Counted from the first letter of the stretch, positions 25,760 through 35,108 are shown. The stretch is 62,170 nt of DNA from Lachnospiraceae bacterium (GCA_030523345.1 JAUNIR010000002.1:8639-70808), one strand, 5' to 3'. A program made the numbers and translations. The notes: generated by a model not told the origin, from the letters alone.

Positions 25760-26749
25760 ATGGCAGAAAGAAAGATATATAAATCAATAGCAGAACTTGT
25801 TGGAGAAACACCACTTGTAGAATTAACAAATTTTGAGAAGAAAAATGGACTCGAGGCAACAGTACTTGCAAAACTTGAATATTTTAACCCATCAGGATCA
25901 GTAAAAGATCGTGCGGCGTATAACATGATTAAAGATGCAGAGGATAGAGGTGAAATAAAACCAGGAGATACTATAATTGACTTTAGTAGTGGTAATACAG
26001 GAATTGCTCTTGCGGCATATGCTAATGCATTAGGATATAAATTTGCTTGTGTATTACAGCCAGGAGTATCGGCAGAAAGAACACAGATTTTAAAAGCTTA
26101 CGGGGCTATTTTCCTTGAGTTTAAGGATATTCCAGGAGTCAATGAACTTATTGCAGAAAAAGGACTAGCATTTGATCCTTTCTATGATTTGATCGCTAAA
26201 TATGCAAAAGAAAAGGGATATTATTATATCAATCAGGGAAGAAATCCTGAAAATCCTAATGCACATATCGCTACAACAGGTCCAGAAATTTGGGATGCAA
26301 CAGATGGAAAGGTGGACTACTTAGTAGCACTTGTTGGTACAGGTGGATCTATCATTGGAATAGGAAAGTACCTTAAGGAAAAGAATCCTAATATAAAGAT
26401 TATTGGTGTTCAGCCGGCAAAAGAATCTCTTAAAGATCCTAGATTCCCTGAGAGAAATACACTTGATGGTGTGCTTGTTTTTGATGGGGTTCCTGAGGAA
26501 AGAAAAATCAGATATTTTGAAGAATATGATTTTGTATACGATGAAATTATTGATATAAATGCAGATTTGGCATATGAAACAGGAAGAGAACTTGTTAAAA
26601 CAGATGGAATCTTTCTTGGACAGTCAGCATCTGCGGCAGTAAATGTTGCTGCGCAGATTGCAAAGAGACCTGAAGCAAAGGGAAAGAACATTGTTGCCAT
26701 ATGTGCAGATAATGCATTCAAATATTTATCAACTAATATTTACAAGTAG
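25760..26749 (+). CDS. Diverged cysteine-synthase-family PLP enzyme
   Basis: Fold-type II PLP enzyme related to CysK, 329 residues. The PLP Lys is in NPSGSVKDRAA near residue 48, but the substrate loop is DFSSGNTGIALA where CysK has [11 protein letters not shown], and the C-terminal GISSGAA equivalent reads LGQSASAA. A segment near EKGLAFDPFYDL is absent from ordinary CysK. These changes around the carboxylate- and PLP-binding positions suggest a different acceptor or donor. It follows the LanC-like gene by 41 bases with an ACGGAGG site. A role in making or breaking a thioether or other cysteine-derived amino acid is inference. Confidence 0.87.
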   Translation: MAERKIYKSIAELVGETPLVELTNFEKKNGLEATVLAKLEYFNPSGSVKDRAAYNMIKDAEDRGEIKPGDTIIDFSSGNTGIALAAYANALGYKFACVLQPGVSAERTQILKAYGAIFLEFKDIPGVNELIAEKGLAFDPFYDLIAKYAKEKGYYYINQGRNPENPNAHIATTGPEIWDATDGKVDYLVALVGTGGSIIGIGKYLKEKNPNIKIIGVQPAKESLKDPRFPERNTLDGVLVFDGVPEERKIRYFEEYDFVYDEIIDINADLAYETGRELVKTDGIFLGQSASAAVNVAAQIAKRPEAKGKNIVAICADNAFKYLSTNIYK

Positions 26750-26765
26750 GCATTTATATATATTG

Positions 26766-26780
26766 TTATCTGACAGATAA
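26766..26780. promoter_or_regulatory. Perfect 15-base palindrome upstream of the AEC transporter
   Basis: TTATCTG-A-CAGATAA, seven-base arms, between the diverged CysK stop and a terminator. It could be an operator; no promoter is obviously attached. Confidence 0.4.
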
Positions 26781-26808
26781 TTGTTCTTATTAAAATACAC
26801 TAAATCTA

Positions 26809-26844
26809 GGCACTATGATGTTATTTCATAGTGCCTTTATTTTG
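26809..26844 (+). terminator. Terminator of the LanC-like operon
   Basis: Ten-base perfect stem GGCACTATGA / TCATAGTGCC, 7-base loop, then TTTATTTTG. Confidence 0.88.
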
Positions 26845-26864
26845 TTTTTTGATATAATAAAGAT

Positions 26865-27815
26865 ATGCTTGAAAATCTAATTTACTGTCTGAATGCAACG
26901 ATGCCAATCTTCATAATGATGGTAGTTGGTTATGTGTTTAGACGCACTAATATAATGAGTGAAAATTTCACAAAGGAAATGAATGCTTTTGTATTCAAGA
27001 TTGCACTCCCGGTTCTTGTTTTTGGAGAATTGTATGAAGAACATTTCTCTGATGTATGGGACACGGGATTTGTATTGTTTTGCTTTCTTACAACTTTAGC
27101 ATCTATTATGATACTTGCAGTTATAACTGTTATTTTCAAGGGAATAGATGATAAGGCAGAATTTATACAGGCATCATTTAGATCATCGGCTGCTTTGTTG
27201 GGAGTTGGTATTGTACAGAATTTATATGATGATGCTGGTTTTGTACCATTAATGATTGTTGGTGCGGTGCCTCTTTACAACATCACTGCAGTAATTTTGC
27301 TTACAATTTTAAAACCTGGAAAAAATGAAAAGTTTTCAAAGGATACTTTAAAGAAAACACTTTATGGTATTATTACAAATCCGATTATTTTAGGCATTGT
27401 TTTTGGCTTTGTATGGTCTATATTTAGAATTCCAAGCCCATTTATTTTTAAGAAAAGTATTACCTATATAGGAAATATTGCAACACCTCTTGGGCTTATG
27501 GCATTGGGCGCAAGCCTTGATTTAAAAGCTATAGGCAATAATGTAGCAACAGTAATAACATCTACTACATTTAAGCTTGTAGGTTTTTGTATAATGTTTT
27601 TGCCATTAGCGATATATGTTGGATATAGAAGAGATAAGTTATTGGCGATTTTAATTATGCTTGGTTCACCGACTACTGTTAGTTCGTTTGTAATGGCAAA
27701 ATCGATGGGTCATGATGGACAAACAAGTGCAGGAACAGTAATGTGTACAACGCTTATTTCTGCTTTTACACTTACACTTTGGTTATTTATTCTTAAGAAT
27801 ATGAATCTAATATAA
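26865..27815 (+). CDS. AEC-family (auxin efflux carrier-like) permease
   Basis: A 316-residue membrane protein with about ten helices in two halves. The N-terminus (LNATMPIFIMMVVGYVFRR) and KEMNAFVFKIALPVLVF match AEC permeases, and the second half keeps NPIILGIVFG and PLGLMALGASL. Family members export or import small organic anions or amino acids; the substrate is unknown. TATAAT at 26853-26858 ends only 6 bases before the ATG and no ribosome site is visible, so the mRNA may be leaderless. Confidence 0.88.
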   Translation: MLENLIYCLNATMPIFIMMVVGYVFRRTNIMSENFTKEMNAFVFKIALPVLVFGELYEEHFSDVWDTGFVLFCFLTTLASIMILAVITVIFKGIDDKAEFIQASFRSSAALLGVGIVQNLYDDAGFVPLMIVGAVPLYNITAVILLTILKPGKNEKFSKDTLKKTLYGIITNPIILGIVFGFVWSIFRIPSPFIFKKSITYIGNIATPLGLMALGASLDLKAIGNNVATVITSTTFKLVGFCIMFLPLAIYVGYRRDKLLAILIMLGSPTTVSSFVMAKSMGHDGQTSAGTVMCTTLISAFTLTLWLFILKNMNLI

Positions 27816-27847
27816 TTTAATAATAAAGCGAAAGGAACAAAAGATTC

Positions 27848-29404
27848 GTGAGCATATTAAATGTTGAAAATTTATCCCATGGATTTGGCGACCGTGCCAT
27901 ATTTGATGATGTATCATTTAGATTGTTAAAGGGTGAACATATAGGACTTATCGGAGCTAATGGTGAAGGTAAGTCTACATTTATGTCCATAATTACGGAC
28001 AAGTTAATGCCAGATGCTGGAAAAATAGAGTGGGCAAAAAATGTTAGAGTTGGATATCTTGACCAGCATACTGTCCTAAATAAGGGACAGACAATAGAAG
28101 ATGTACTTAAGGGTGCGTTCAACTTTTTACTTGAACAGGAGTCACGAATGAATGAGATTTGTGACAAACTTTCTGATGCTTCAATTTCTGATGACGAAAT
28201 GAATGAGCTAATGGAAGAGATGGGAACAATTCAGGACATGCTTGATTCCCACGATTTCTATATGATAGATGCTAAAGTTGATGTAATAGCAAGAGCTTTT
28301 GAATTAACAGATTTAGGACTTGATAGAGATGTTTCAGAATTGTCAGGTGGACAGAGAACAAAGGTGCTCCTTGCAAAGTTATTGTTAGAAAAGCCAGACA
28401 TACTGTTACTTGACGAGCCAACTAACTATCTTGATGTACAGCATATAGAATGGCTTAAAAGATATTTGCAGGAGTATGAAAATGCTTTTATTCTTATTTC
28501 TCATGATATCCCATTTTTAAATTCAGTTATTAATATTATTTATCATATGGATAATTTGAAGCTTGAGAGATATGTTGGCGACTATGATGAGTACATGAAA
28601 GTGTATGAAATGAAAAAGTCACAGCTTGAAGCGGCATACAATAAACAGCAGCAGGAAATTGCAGAACTAAAAGATTTTGTTGCAAGAAATAAAGCAAGGG
28701 TTGCTACAAGAAATATGGCGATGTCTCGTCAGAAAAAACTTGATAAAATGGATGTGATTGAACTCCAGAAAGAAAAACCAAAACCTGAATTCAATTTTAA
28801 AACAGCACGTACATCCGGTAAGGAAATATTTAGAACAAAAGACCTAATTATTGGATATGATGAGCCATTGTCAAAGCCAATAAATATGTATGTTGAACGT
28901 GGAGACAGGGTAGTTCTTCGAGGCGCAAATGGAATAGGAAAGACTACACTATTCAGAAGTATATTAGGTGAAATTAAACCTCTGTCAGGCGAAGTAGAGA
29001 GGGGAGATATCCAGTTTATAGGGTATTTTGAACAGGAAGTAAAGCCAAGTTCTAAAACATGTATCGATGTGATTTGGGAAGAATTCCCATCATTTACGCA
29101 ATATGAATGCAGATCAGCTCTTGCAAAATGTGGTCTTACCACAAAAAACATAGAAAGCCAGGAGAGAGTATTATCAGGTGGAGAGCAGGCTAAGCTAAGA
29201 CTTTGTAAACTTATGAATAGAGAGAGCAACATTTTATTTCTCGACGAGCCTACGAATCATCTTGATGTAGATGCAAAGGAAGAACTTAAGAGGGCTTTGC
29301 TTGAGTATAAAGGTACGATTATTCTCATATGTCATGAACCAGAATTTTATGATGGACTTTGTGATAAGGTAATTGATTGTAGCGAATGGGCATTAAGAAT
29401 GTAA
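27848..29404 (+). CDS. ABC-F family ATPase
   Basis: A soluble protein with two ABC modules and no membrane segments. Module 1: GANGEGKST, LSGGQRTKVLLAKLL, LLLDEPTNYLD. Module 2: GANGIGKTT, LSGGEQAKLRLCKLM, LFLDEPTNHLD. A charged helical linker between them (about residues 245-310) corresponds to the P-site tRNA interaction motif. ABC-F proteins act on ribosomes in translation control or antibiotic protection. Length (518) fits the YbiT/YdiF-like housekeeping groups more than the resistance groups, but subgroup is uncertain. GTG start with AAAGGA upstream. Confidence 0.92.
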   Translation: MSILNVENLSHGFGDRAIFDDVSFRLLKGEHIGLIGANGEGKSTFMSIITDKLMPDAGKIEWAKNVRVGYLDQHTVLNKGQTIEDVLKGAFNFLLEQESRMNEICDKLSDASISDDEMNELMEEMGTIQDMLDSHDFYMIDAKVDVIARAFELTDLGLDRDVSELSGGQRTKVLLAKLLLEKPDILLLDEPTNYLDVQHIEWLKRYLQEYENAFILISHDIPFLNSVINIIYHMDNLKLERYVGDYDEYMKVYEMKKSQLEAAYNKQQQEIAELKDFVARNKARVATRNMAMSRQKKLDKMDVIELQKEKPKPEFNFKTARTSGKEIFRTKDLIIGYDEPLSKPINMYVERGDRVVLRGANGIGKTTLFRSILGEIKPLSGEVERGDIQFIGYFEQEVKPSSKTCIDVIWEEFPSFTQYECRSALAKCGLTTKNIESQERVLSGGEQAKLRLCKLMNRESNILFLDEPTNHLDVDAKEELKRALLEYKGTIILICHEPEFYDGLCDKVIDCSEWALRM

Positions 29405-29414
29405 AGGTGAAAAT

Positions 29415-30335
29415 ATGAAAGAACTTAAATTACCATCAACTGATAAAAAGAATAATTTACATGTGTATATATGGGAACCAGAAGGAAAAATAGAGGCAAT
29501 AGTTCAAATTTCTCATGGAATGATTGAGCATATAGGTCGTTATGATGAATTCGCAAATTATATGGCTTCAAAAAATATTTTGGTTATAGGAAATGATCAC
29601 TTAGGACATGGAAATACAGCTAAGGATGACGACGATTTAGGATATTTTGGAGCAGAAAAATCTAAAACAGTAGTTGATGATTTGTATGAGATTACTAAAT
29701 ATGCGAAGAGTAATTACGGAGCTGATATTCCATATTTTTTATTCGGACACAGCATGGGATCATTCATGGCAAGAAGATATCTTATGACATATGGAAATGA
29801 TCTTAATGGTGCCATTCTTTCCGGAACTGGATCACAGCCTTCAGTAGTACTTGCAGGAGGGCGATTTGTCGCATCATTAATAGGACTTTTTAAAGGTGAC
29901 AGATATAAATCAAAGTTTATTAAGAACTTAGCCTTTGGGGCATATTTAAATCGTATTGAAAATCCAAAGACTGCAAATGACTGGCTCTGTAAAGACGAAG
30001 AAATTGTAGAAAAATATAATAATGATAAGTTCTGTACATTTGAATTTACAGTCAATGGTTATAAGACTTTGTTTGAATCAATTGCCTTCATTCAGAAGGA
30101 TAAAAATATTAATAAGATTCCAAAAACATTACCGGTTCTGTTTATTTCAGGAACTGAGGATCCAGTAGGTGATTATGGTAAAGGTGTTGAAAAGGCATGT
30201 GATGCTTTTGAAAAAGCTGGAATCGAAAATACAGATATGATCCTATACCATGGTGGCCGTCACGAGATGCTTAATGAGATTGAGCGTGAGGGTGTATTTG
30301 AAGATGTGCATAACTGGATTTTAGAGCATATTTAA
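29415..30335 (+). CDS. Alpha/beta hydrolase (monoacylglycerol lipase/S33-like)
   Basis: Serine hydrolase of the Hydrolase_4 family. SHGMIEHIGRYDEFA and GNDHLGHGNT mark the oxyanion and early strands; the nucleophile is in GHSMGS, the Asp in ISGTEDPVG and the His near GGRHEMLNE. The 306-residue length is typical. No signal peptide. It starts 10 bases after the ABC-F stop with an AAAGGTG site, so the two are probably cotranscribed. Likely substrates are lysophospholipids or monoglycerides by family; specificity unproven. Confidence 0.9.
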   Translation: MKELKLPSTDKKNNLHVYIWEPEGKIEAIVQISHGMIEHIGRYDEFANYMASKNILVIGNDHLGHGNTAKDDDDLGYFGAEKSKTVVDDLYEITKYAKSNYGADIPYFLFGHSMGSFMARRYLMTYGNDLNGAILSGTGSQPSVVLAGGRFVASLIGLFKGDRYKSKFIKNLAFGAYLNRIENPKTANDWLCKDEEIVEKYNNDKFCTFEFTVNGYKTLFESIAFIQKDKNINKIPKTLPVLFISGTEDPVGDYGKGVEKACDAFEKAGIENTDMILYHGGRHEMLNEIEREGVFEDVHNWILEHI

Positions 30336-30389
30336 ATTTGTAAATATATGTGTTAATTAGGGGATTAAAACACACATAGGGGAATAGTT

Positions 30390-31892
30390 TTGAATAAATT
30401 AATGATGGCAGTGTACCTGGCATTACTAATATGTCCGTTCATTGCAATAGCTATTACAATACCTTTTGTAATATTTCAATACAAAAAAACAAAAATAATA
30501 AATGTTATTAGATGTGCCAATTTTTATCTTATGATATTTTTCACATTGTGTGCATACTTTATGACTATGCTTCCTTTCCCAGCCATTAAAGATGTTGAGA
30601 AATTAAAGGGGCCTTTCATTCAGCTAATACCATTTTATTGCTTTTATGATTTCTTTAAAAACTCAGGACTTGTAATATCGGACTGGAAGACTGTAGTTCC
30701 TGCATTTTCAGGCGGAATAATGTTAGGAATAGTGTTTAATGTATTAATGCTTGTTCCATCTGGTTTCTTTTTACGAAGACTATACAAATTTAGAAAAAGA
30801 GAAATGATTCTTGTTGGCTTTCTAATAAGTCTTATTTTTGAGTTTACACAGCTGTCAGGGTTATTTGGAATATACCCTAATCCGTATAGAATATTTGATC
30901 TGGATGATTTAATACAAAATACATTTGGATTCTTTCTTGGAGGAGAGTTGACTCATGTATGGAGATTCTTTAAACAGCCAAGCCATATTGAGGTACGTCA
31001 GGGTGGAGAGGTATCTTTCAGAAGACGTCTTGTGGCAGATATTATAGATCAAGGAATATTAAATTCAATTGTACTATTATTTGTGTATTTGTCTAAGCGT
31101 AATATTGCGTTTTTTGCCCTTCATCCTATTAAATCATTTCCGCTATATTTTGAATTGATAATGATACTTAACTTTATTCTTGCTGTTATTACATTTGCTT
31201 CAAATGGACGAACACTAGGAATGTACCTGATGGGGTTAAGACTTAAGGACATAAGAGGTGGAAAGGCTGCTATGTGGCAGTGTGCGACAAGAGCGCTAGT
31301 ATATGCCATATATATTAATTTGCCCCTTCTCATAGGATTTTTTATTAAGCTCAGCATGGACAGACATATAGTTGTAAGCATTTTATGCATGATTATAAGT
31401 GCAGAACTTGTTTTTTCATATGTGTATTTCACATTGATGTTGTCTCTTCATATAGTTACTCATGGTGAGAAGCTATTATATGAAAAAATGAGCCGGACGC
31501 ACTTGTCGCTGGAGGCTGAGACAGTTATTCGAAATAGGCAAAAAGTATTATATCGAGGTAAGCTATTAGACTTTAATATTGAAGTAGGTGCAAATGAAAT
31601 ATATGAACTTTTGCAGAATATAGGACTTCATGAAGAGGATTGTCGTACTATAGAACTTATGGCTGAGGATGCGCTACTGACGTGGATGAATAATGGACTT
31701 AAAGGACATGTATTTACAGTTCAGATCGATAAGAGATTGTCGAGAGAGACGCTTCTTATGTGTGTTCACGGTCCGTATGTACCAGCAGAAAGTGATGAAA
31801 ATAGCATAATGAAAGTTATTACAGGAGAAATACTTCCATTTGAAACGTATTACACAGGTGGAATAAATGTATTTGCTGTAGATATAGATTAG
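30390..31892 (+). CDS. VanZ-RDD membrane protein with ATPase-like C-terminal domain
   Basis: TTG 30390 follows AGGGGA by 6 bases. The first 190 residues form a VanZ-like domain (FFTLCAYFMTMLPFP, SLIFEFTQL, FDLDDLIQNTFGF). Residues about 205-345 form an RDD domain with the Arg of RRRLVADIIDQ and an Asp/Asn-rich helix pattern. The C-terminal 115 residues are cytoplasmic and resemble a GHKL/anti-sigma-kinase-like module (EEDCRTIELMAEDALLTWMNNG). VanZ domains are linked to resistance to lipid II-targeting agents; the fusion and its input are not something I recognise. A signalling or envelope-stress role is inference. Confidence 0.75.
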   Translation: MNKLMMAVYLALLICPFIAIAITIPFVIFQYKKTKIINVIRCANFYLMIFFTLCAYFMTMLPFPAIKDVEKLKGPFIQLIPFYCFYDFFKNSGLVISDWKTVVPAFSGGIMLGIVFNVLMLVPSGFFLRRLYKFRKREMILVGFLISLIFEFTQLSGLFGIYPNPYRIFDLDDLIQNTFGFFLGGELTHVWRFFKQPSHIEVRQGGEVSFRRRLVADIIDQGILNSIVLLFVYLSKRNIAFFALHPIKSFPLYFELIMILNFILAVITFASNGRTLGMYLMGLRLKDIRGGKAAMWQCATRALVYAIYINLPLLIGFFIKLSMDRHIVVSILCMIISAELVFSYVYFTLMLSLHIVTHGEKLLYEKMSRTHLSLEAETVIRNRQKVLYRGKLLDFNIEVGANEIYELLQNIGLHEEDCRTIELMAEDALLTWMNNGLKGHVFTVQIDKRLSRETLLMCVHGPYVPAESDENSIMKVITGEILPFETYYTGGINVFAVDID

Positions 31893-31936
31893 GAAATATA
31901 ACAAGTTAATTTAGCTTAAGAAAGACGAGGAAAATT

Positions 31937-32266
31937 ATGAACATCGGATTAAAGGAAATGGAAGTACAGATTCTACCTAATTTTAAAGGTGGAGAGGGCG
32001 AATTAATTGCAAAGATGCAATTTGACGGTACAAATCGTATTTTATATGGTACACTGAAGAGCGGTTCGACAATAGGGTATCATAAACATGAGACAAATAG
32101 CGAGATAATCTATATCTTAAAAGGTAAGGGAAAATGTCTCTATGATGATGGTGAAGAAATATTATCTGAAGGAGACTGTCATTATTGTCCAAAGGGACAT
32201 TCACACAGTCTTATAAATAATAGTGATGATGACTTGACTTTCTTTGCTGTAGTTCCAGAGCAATAG
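31937..32266 (+). CDS. Small cupin-domain protein
   Basis: A 109-residue single-domain cupin. Motif 1 includes GSTIGYHKHETNSEIIYILKG (His, His, Glu metal ligands) and motif 2 GDCHYCPKGHSHSL (His). Such small cupins bind Fe, Mn or Zn and range from sugar isomerases to binding proteins. It stands alone with an AGACGAGGAAAAT-type ribosome site. Function undetermined. Confidence 0.87.
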   Translation: MNIGLKEMEVQILPNFKGGEGELIAKMQFDGTNRILYGTLKSGSTIGYHKHETNSEIIYILKGKGKCLYDDGEEILSEGDCHYCPKGHSHSLINNSDDDLTFFAVVPEQ

Positions 32267-32310
32267 AACTGATTTGTAGTATCCATATTGATAGATGGAA
32301 AGGGATAAAA

Positions 32311-32973
32311 ATGGAGAAATTGAATTTGAAAATTGAGAAGCCAAAGAGAAGAATTGCTATGTCAGTGCTTGGTGTTCTTATTGGTGGTGTTAGCGTAGCT
32401 ATTTTTAAGACAGCGGCTTTTGGTGTTGATCCATTCCAGACATTTATGGCAGGACTTGATAGCTTAGTACCTATTAACTTTGGAACACTTTACGTCATTG
32501 CTAATGTTGTTCTTCTTTCATTTGCATTGATATTCGATAGACATTACATTAATCTTGCTACTTTTATTAACTTGTTTTTATTAGGATATGTAACACAGTT
32601 TACTTATGATTTGATTCAGCGCATTATGCCAAATCCGTCAGTACTTGTACGTGCTATTTGTCTTATAGTTGGTATTATAATTATTTGTATAGGTTCAGCT
32701 CTTTATATGACAGCAGATCTTGGTGTATCCACATATGATGCAGTTGCACTTATTATAAGTAACACATGGAAAAAAGGTCAGTTTAAGTATATTAGAATAG
32801 CAACTGATCTTGTATGTGTAATAGTTGGTACCATCCTCTTTATCATGGCAGGCGGAGCATTACGTGATGTTCCAACAATTGCAGGTGTAGGTACAATTAT
32901 TACAGCTTTCTTCATGGGACCACTCATTGAGTTCTTCAATGAAAAGATTGCTAGACCATTAATGAACAAATAA
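32311..32973 (+). CDS. YczE/YyaS/YitT-like membrane protein
   Basis: A 220-residue integral membrane protein with about five helices. FKTAAFGVDPFQTFMAGL near the N-terminus and TADLGVSTYDAVALII in the second half are an internal repeat typical of YczE-like proteins. Function in bacteria is unknown; some relatives affect transport or lipopeptide production. A 20-base tandem duplication covers the end of the gene and the following gap (ACCATTAATGAA at 32955 and 32975). Confidence 0.82.
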   Translation: MEKLNLKIEKPKRRIAMSVLGVLIGGVSVAIFKTAAFGVDPFQTFMAGLDSLVPINFGTLYVIANVVLLSFALIFDRHYINLATFINLFLLGYVTQFTYDLIQRIMPNPSVLVRAICLIVGIIIICIGSALYMTADLGVSTYDAVALIISNTWKKGQFKYIRIATDLVCVIVGTILFIMAGGALRDVPTIAGVGTIITAFFMGPLIEFFNEKIARPLMNK

Positions 32974-32992
32974 AACCATTAATGAATTAATA

Positions 32993-34204
32993 ATGATAGA
33001 GAATGAAGCTCGTAAAGAAAAAATAATAATGGTTGGAGTATCAAGGGATGAGTCAGATATAGACAGAAGCCTTGATGAACTTGCAGAATTAATTAAGACT
33101 GCAGGTGGTGAAGTAGTTGGAAGGATTACTCAGAACCTTGATAACTTCAATAACAAAACATACGTCGGATCCGGAAAGCTTGATGAGATTAAAAATTTCA
33201 TTGATATTTTGGATGCCGACGCTGTTTGTTGTGATGATGAATTATCTCCAGTTCAGATGAGAAATTTGAATGACTATTTGCATGTAACTGTAATGGACAG
33301 AACTATGGTTATACTTGATATTTTTGCAAAAAGAGCAAAAAGTCATGAAGGTAAAATCCAGGTTGAACTTGCTCAGATGCAGTACAGAGCGGCAAAGCTT
33401 ATAGGACTTGGAAAGCAGATGTCACGTACTGGTGGTGGAATTGGTACGAGGGGCCCTGGAGAGAAAAAGTTAGAGATAGACAGACGTCGTATCCACGATA
33501 GAATAAGTATTCTGAAAAGAGAAGTTGCCGAAGTTGTAAAGCATAGGGAGACATCGAGAAAATCACGTAAAAGAAATGATAAGAAGGTTGCAGCCATTGT
33601 TGGGTATACTAATGCAGGAAAGTCAACACTTCTTAATACACTTACAGGTGCAGATATTTTGTCGGAAGATATGTTATTTGCAACACTTGATCCAACAACA
33701 AGAGTTTTGGAATTTCCAAATAATCAGGAAATACTTCTTACAGATACTGTGGGATTTATTAGTAAGCTTCCGCATAATCTTATTGATGCATTTAAGAGTA
33801 CATTAGAAGAAGCGGTGTATGCAGATTTAATAATTCATGTTGTAGATGCATCGGATCCAGAATATGATGAAAAAATGAAAATAGTGTATGAGACACTTAA
33901 TTCACTTAAAGTAGAGAATAAGCCAATTATAACTCTATTTAATAAGTGTGATGTTCTTGATAGAGACGATATTCTAATTGATCCAAAAGCTGATACTCAC
34001 ATGAGAATTTCTGCTAAGACTGGTCAAGGTCTTGAACGGTTTAAAGATACGTTGATTCAATTTTTACGACAAGGTAAAAAATATAAAGAGATATTTGTTC
34101 CATTTTCCGAAAGCTATAAATTGTACGAATTAAAGAATGGAAATGAAATTACAGAAGAGAGATATGAGGAAGACGGAATATATATAAGTGGATATTTTAG
34201 ATAA
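32993..34204 (+). CDS. hflX: Ribosome-associated GTPase HflX
   Basis: HflX GTPase that binds 50S subunits and rescues stalled or heat-damaged ribosomes. The N-terminal domain carries AGGEVVGRITQ and YVGSGKLDEIK; GGIGTRGPGEKKLEIDRRRI precedes the G domain. The G domain has GYTNAGKST (G1), DPTTR (G2), DTVGF (G3) and NKCD (G4). The 403-residue length is normal. The ribosome site is weak, but the family N-terminus supports ATG 32993. Confidence 0.95.
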   Translation: MIENEARKEKIIMVGVSRDESDIDRSLDELAELIKTAGGEVVGRITQNLDNFNNKTYVGSGKLDEIKNFIDILDADAVCCDDELSPVQMRNLNDYLHVTVMDRTMVILDIFAKRAKSHEGKIQVELAQMQYRAAKLIGLGKQMSRTGGGIGTRGPGEKKLEIDRRRIHDRISILKREVAEVVKHRETSRKSRKRNDKKVAAIVGYTNAGKSTLLNTLTGADILSEDMLFATLDPTTRVLEFPNNQEILLTDTVGFISKLPHNLIDAFKSTLEEAVYADLIIHVVDASDPEYDEKMKIVYETLNSLKVENKPIITLFNKCDVLDRDDILIDPKADTHMRISAKTGQGLERFKDTLIQFLRQGKKYKEIFVPFSESYKLYELKNGNEITEERYEEDGIYISGYFR

Positions 34205-34211
34205 TAATATA

Positions 34212-34237
34212 GGGCAGTCATTATGACCGCCCTTTTA
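34212..34237. terminator. Bidirectional terminator between hflX and the reductase
   Basis: Stem GGGCAGTCA / TGACCGCCC (one mismatch), 3-base loop, then TTTTATTA; the convergent gene ends 7 bases later. Confidence 0.8.
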
Positions 34238-34244
34238 TTATGTA

Positions 34245-35108
34245 TTATTGATTTAAATTACTTTTTCTATCTGGGATGTTGAAATCAGGATGTTCACCAA
34301 GCCATGTAGATTGTGGCATATTTCTAATAATTGACATATCTTCGTCATCAATTGCAAAGTCGAAAATCTGCATATTCTGAATCATTCTTTCCTTGTTACC
34401 AGATTTAACAATAGGAATAATTCCTTCCTGTACAATGTATCTAAGAGCAATCTGTGCAGGTGACTTGTCATATTTTTTTCCCATATCAGAAAGAAGATTA
34501 TTTGTAATCATGCTTCCACGTCCAAGAGGGCTCCAAGCCTGTGGGACGATTTTATTATCTTTAAGATAGCTTTGTGCAGCTTCCTGTGTATAGCCAGGGT
34601 GAATTTCAAGCTGATCAATAACTGGCTTGATTTCACAGTTATCAAGTATATTCTTAGCATGATGTGGAAGGAAATTACTAAGTCCGATAGCCTTGATTTT
34701 TCCCGATTTAACAGCAGCTTCTAAGCATTTATATGCTTTAACATCTCGTTCTTTATAATCATCTCCTGAAAACTGACGAGGCCAGTGAATAAGAAAGATA
34801 TCGAAGTAGTCAGTGCCAACTCTATTAAGTGATCTTTCAAGAGCAGCATCAATATCATCAAGCTCATCATGCCAGGCTTTTGAAGCGAGGAAGAGTTCAG
34901 ATCTTTTTAATCCGCTATCCTTAATTGCACGGCCTAAATCTCTTTCAGTTTCATATAGTGAGGCTGTGTCAAAATATCGATAACCACATTCCATAGCATC
35001 AAGAATCATTTTGTAGTTGTCGCCGCCTTTTTCATTGTAAGTTCCAAATCCTACACATGGAATTCCCATTCCATTGTTAAGTGTAACTAAGTCATTTACG
35101 CTTTTCAT
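34245..35108 (-). CDS. Aldo/keto reductase
   Basis: NADPH-dependent oxidoreductase with a TIM-barrel fold, 287 residues. The catalytic tetrad is visible: Asp in YFDTASLYETE, Tyr in the same motif, Lys in LASKAW and His in LIHWPR. NFLPHH (residue group near GLSN) and the C-terminal IPIVKSGNKERMIQN cofactor segment are typical. It is a single minus-strand gene converging on hflX. Substrate unknown; general carbonyl detoxification is likely. The ribosome site near the ATG is weak. Confidence 0.93.
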   Translation of the reverse strand: MKSVNDLVTLNNGMGIPCVGFGTYNEKGGDNYKMILDAMECGYRYFDTASLYETERDLGRAIKDSGLKRSELFLASKAWHDELDDIDAALERSLNRVGTDYFDIFLIHWPRQFSGDDYKERDVKAYKCLEAAVKSGKIKAIGLSNFLPHHAKNILDNCEIKPVIDQLEIHPGYTQEAAQSYLKDNKIVPQAWSPLGRGSMITNNLLSDMGKKYDKSPAQIALRYIVQEGIIPIVKSGNKERMIQNMQIFDFAIDDEDMSIIRNMPQSTWLGEHPDFNIPDRKSNLNQ

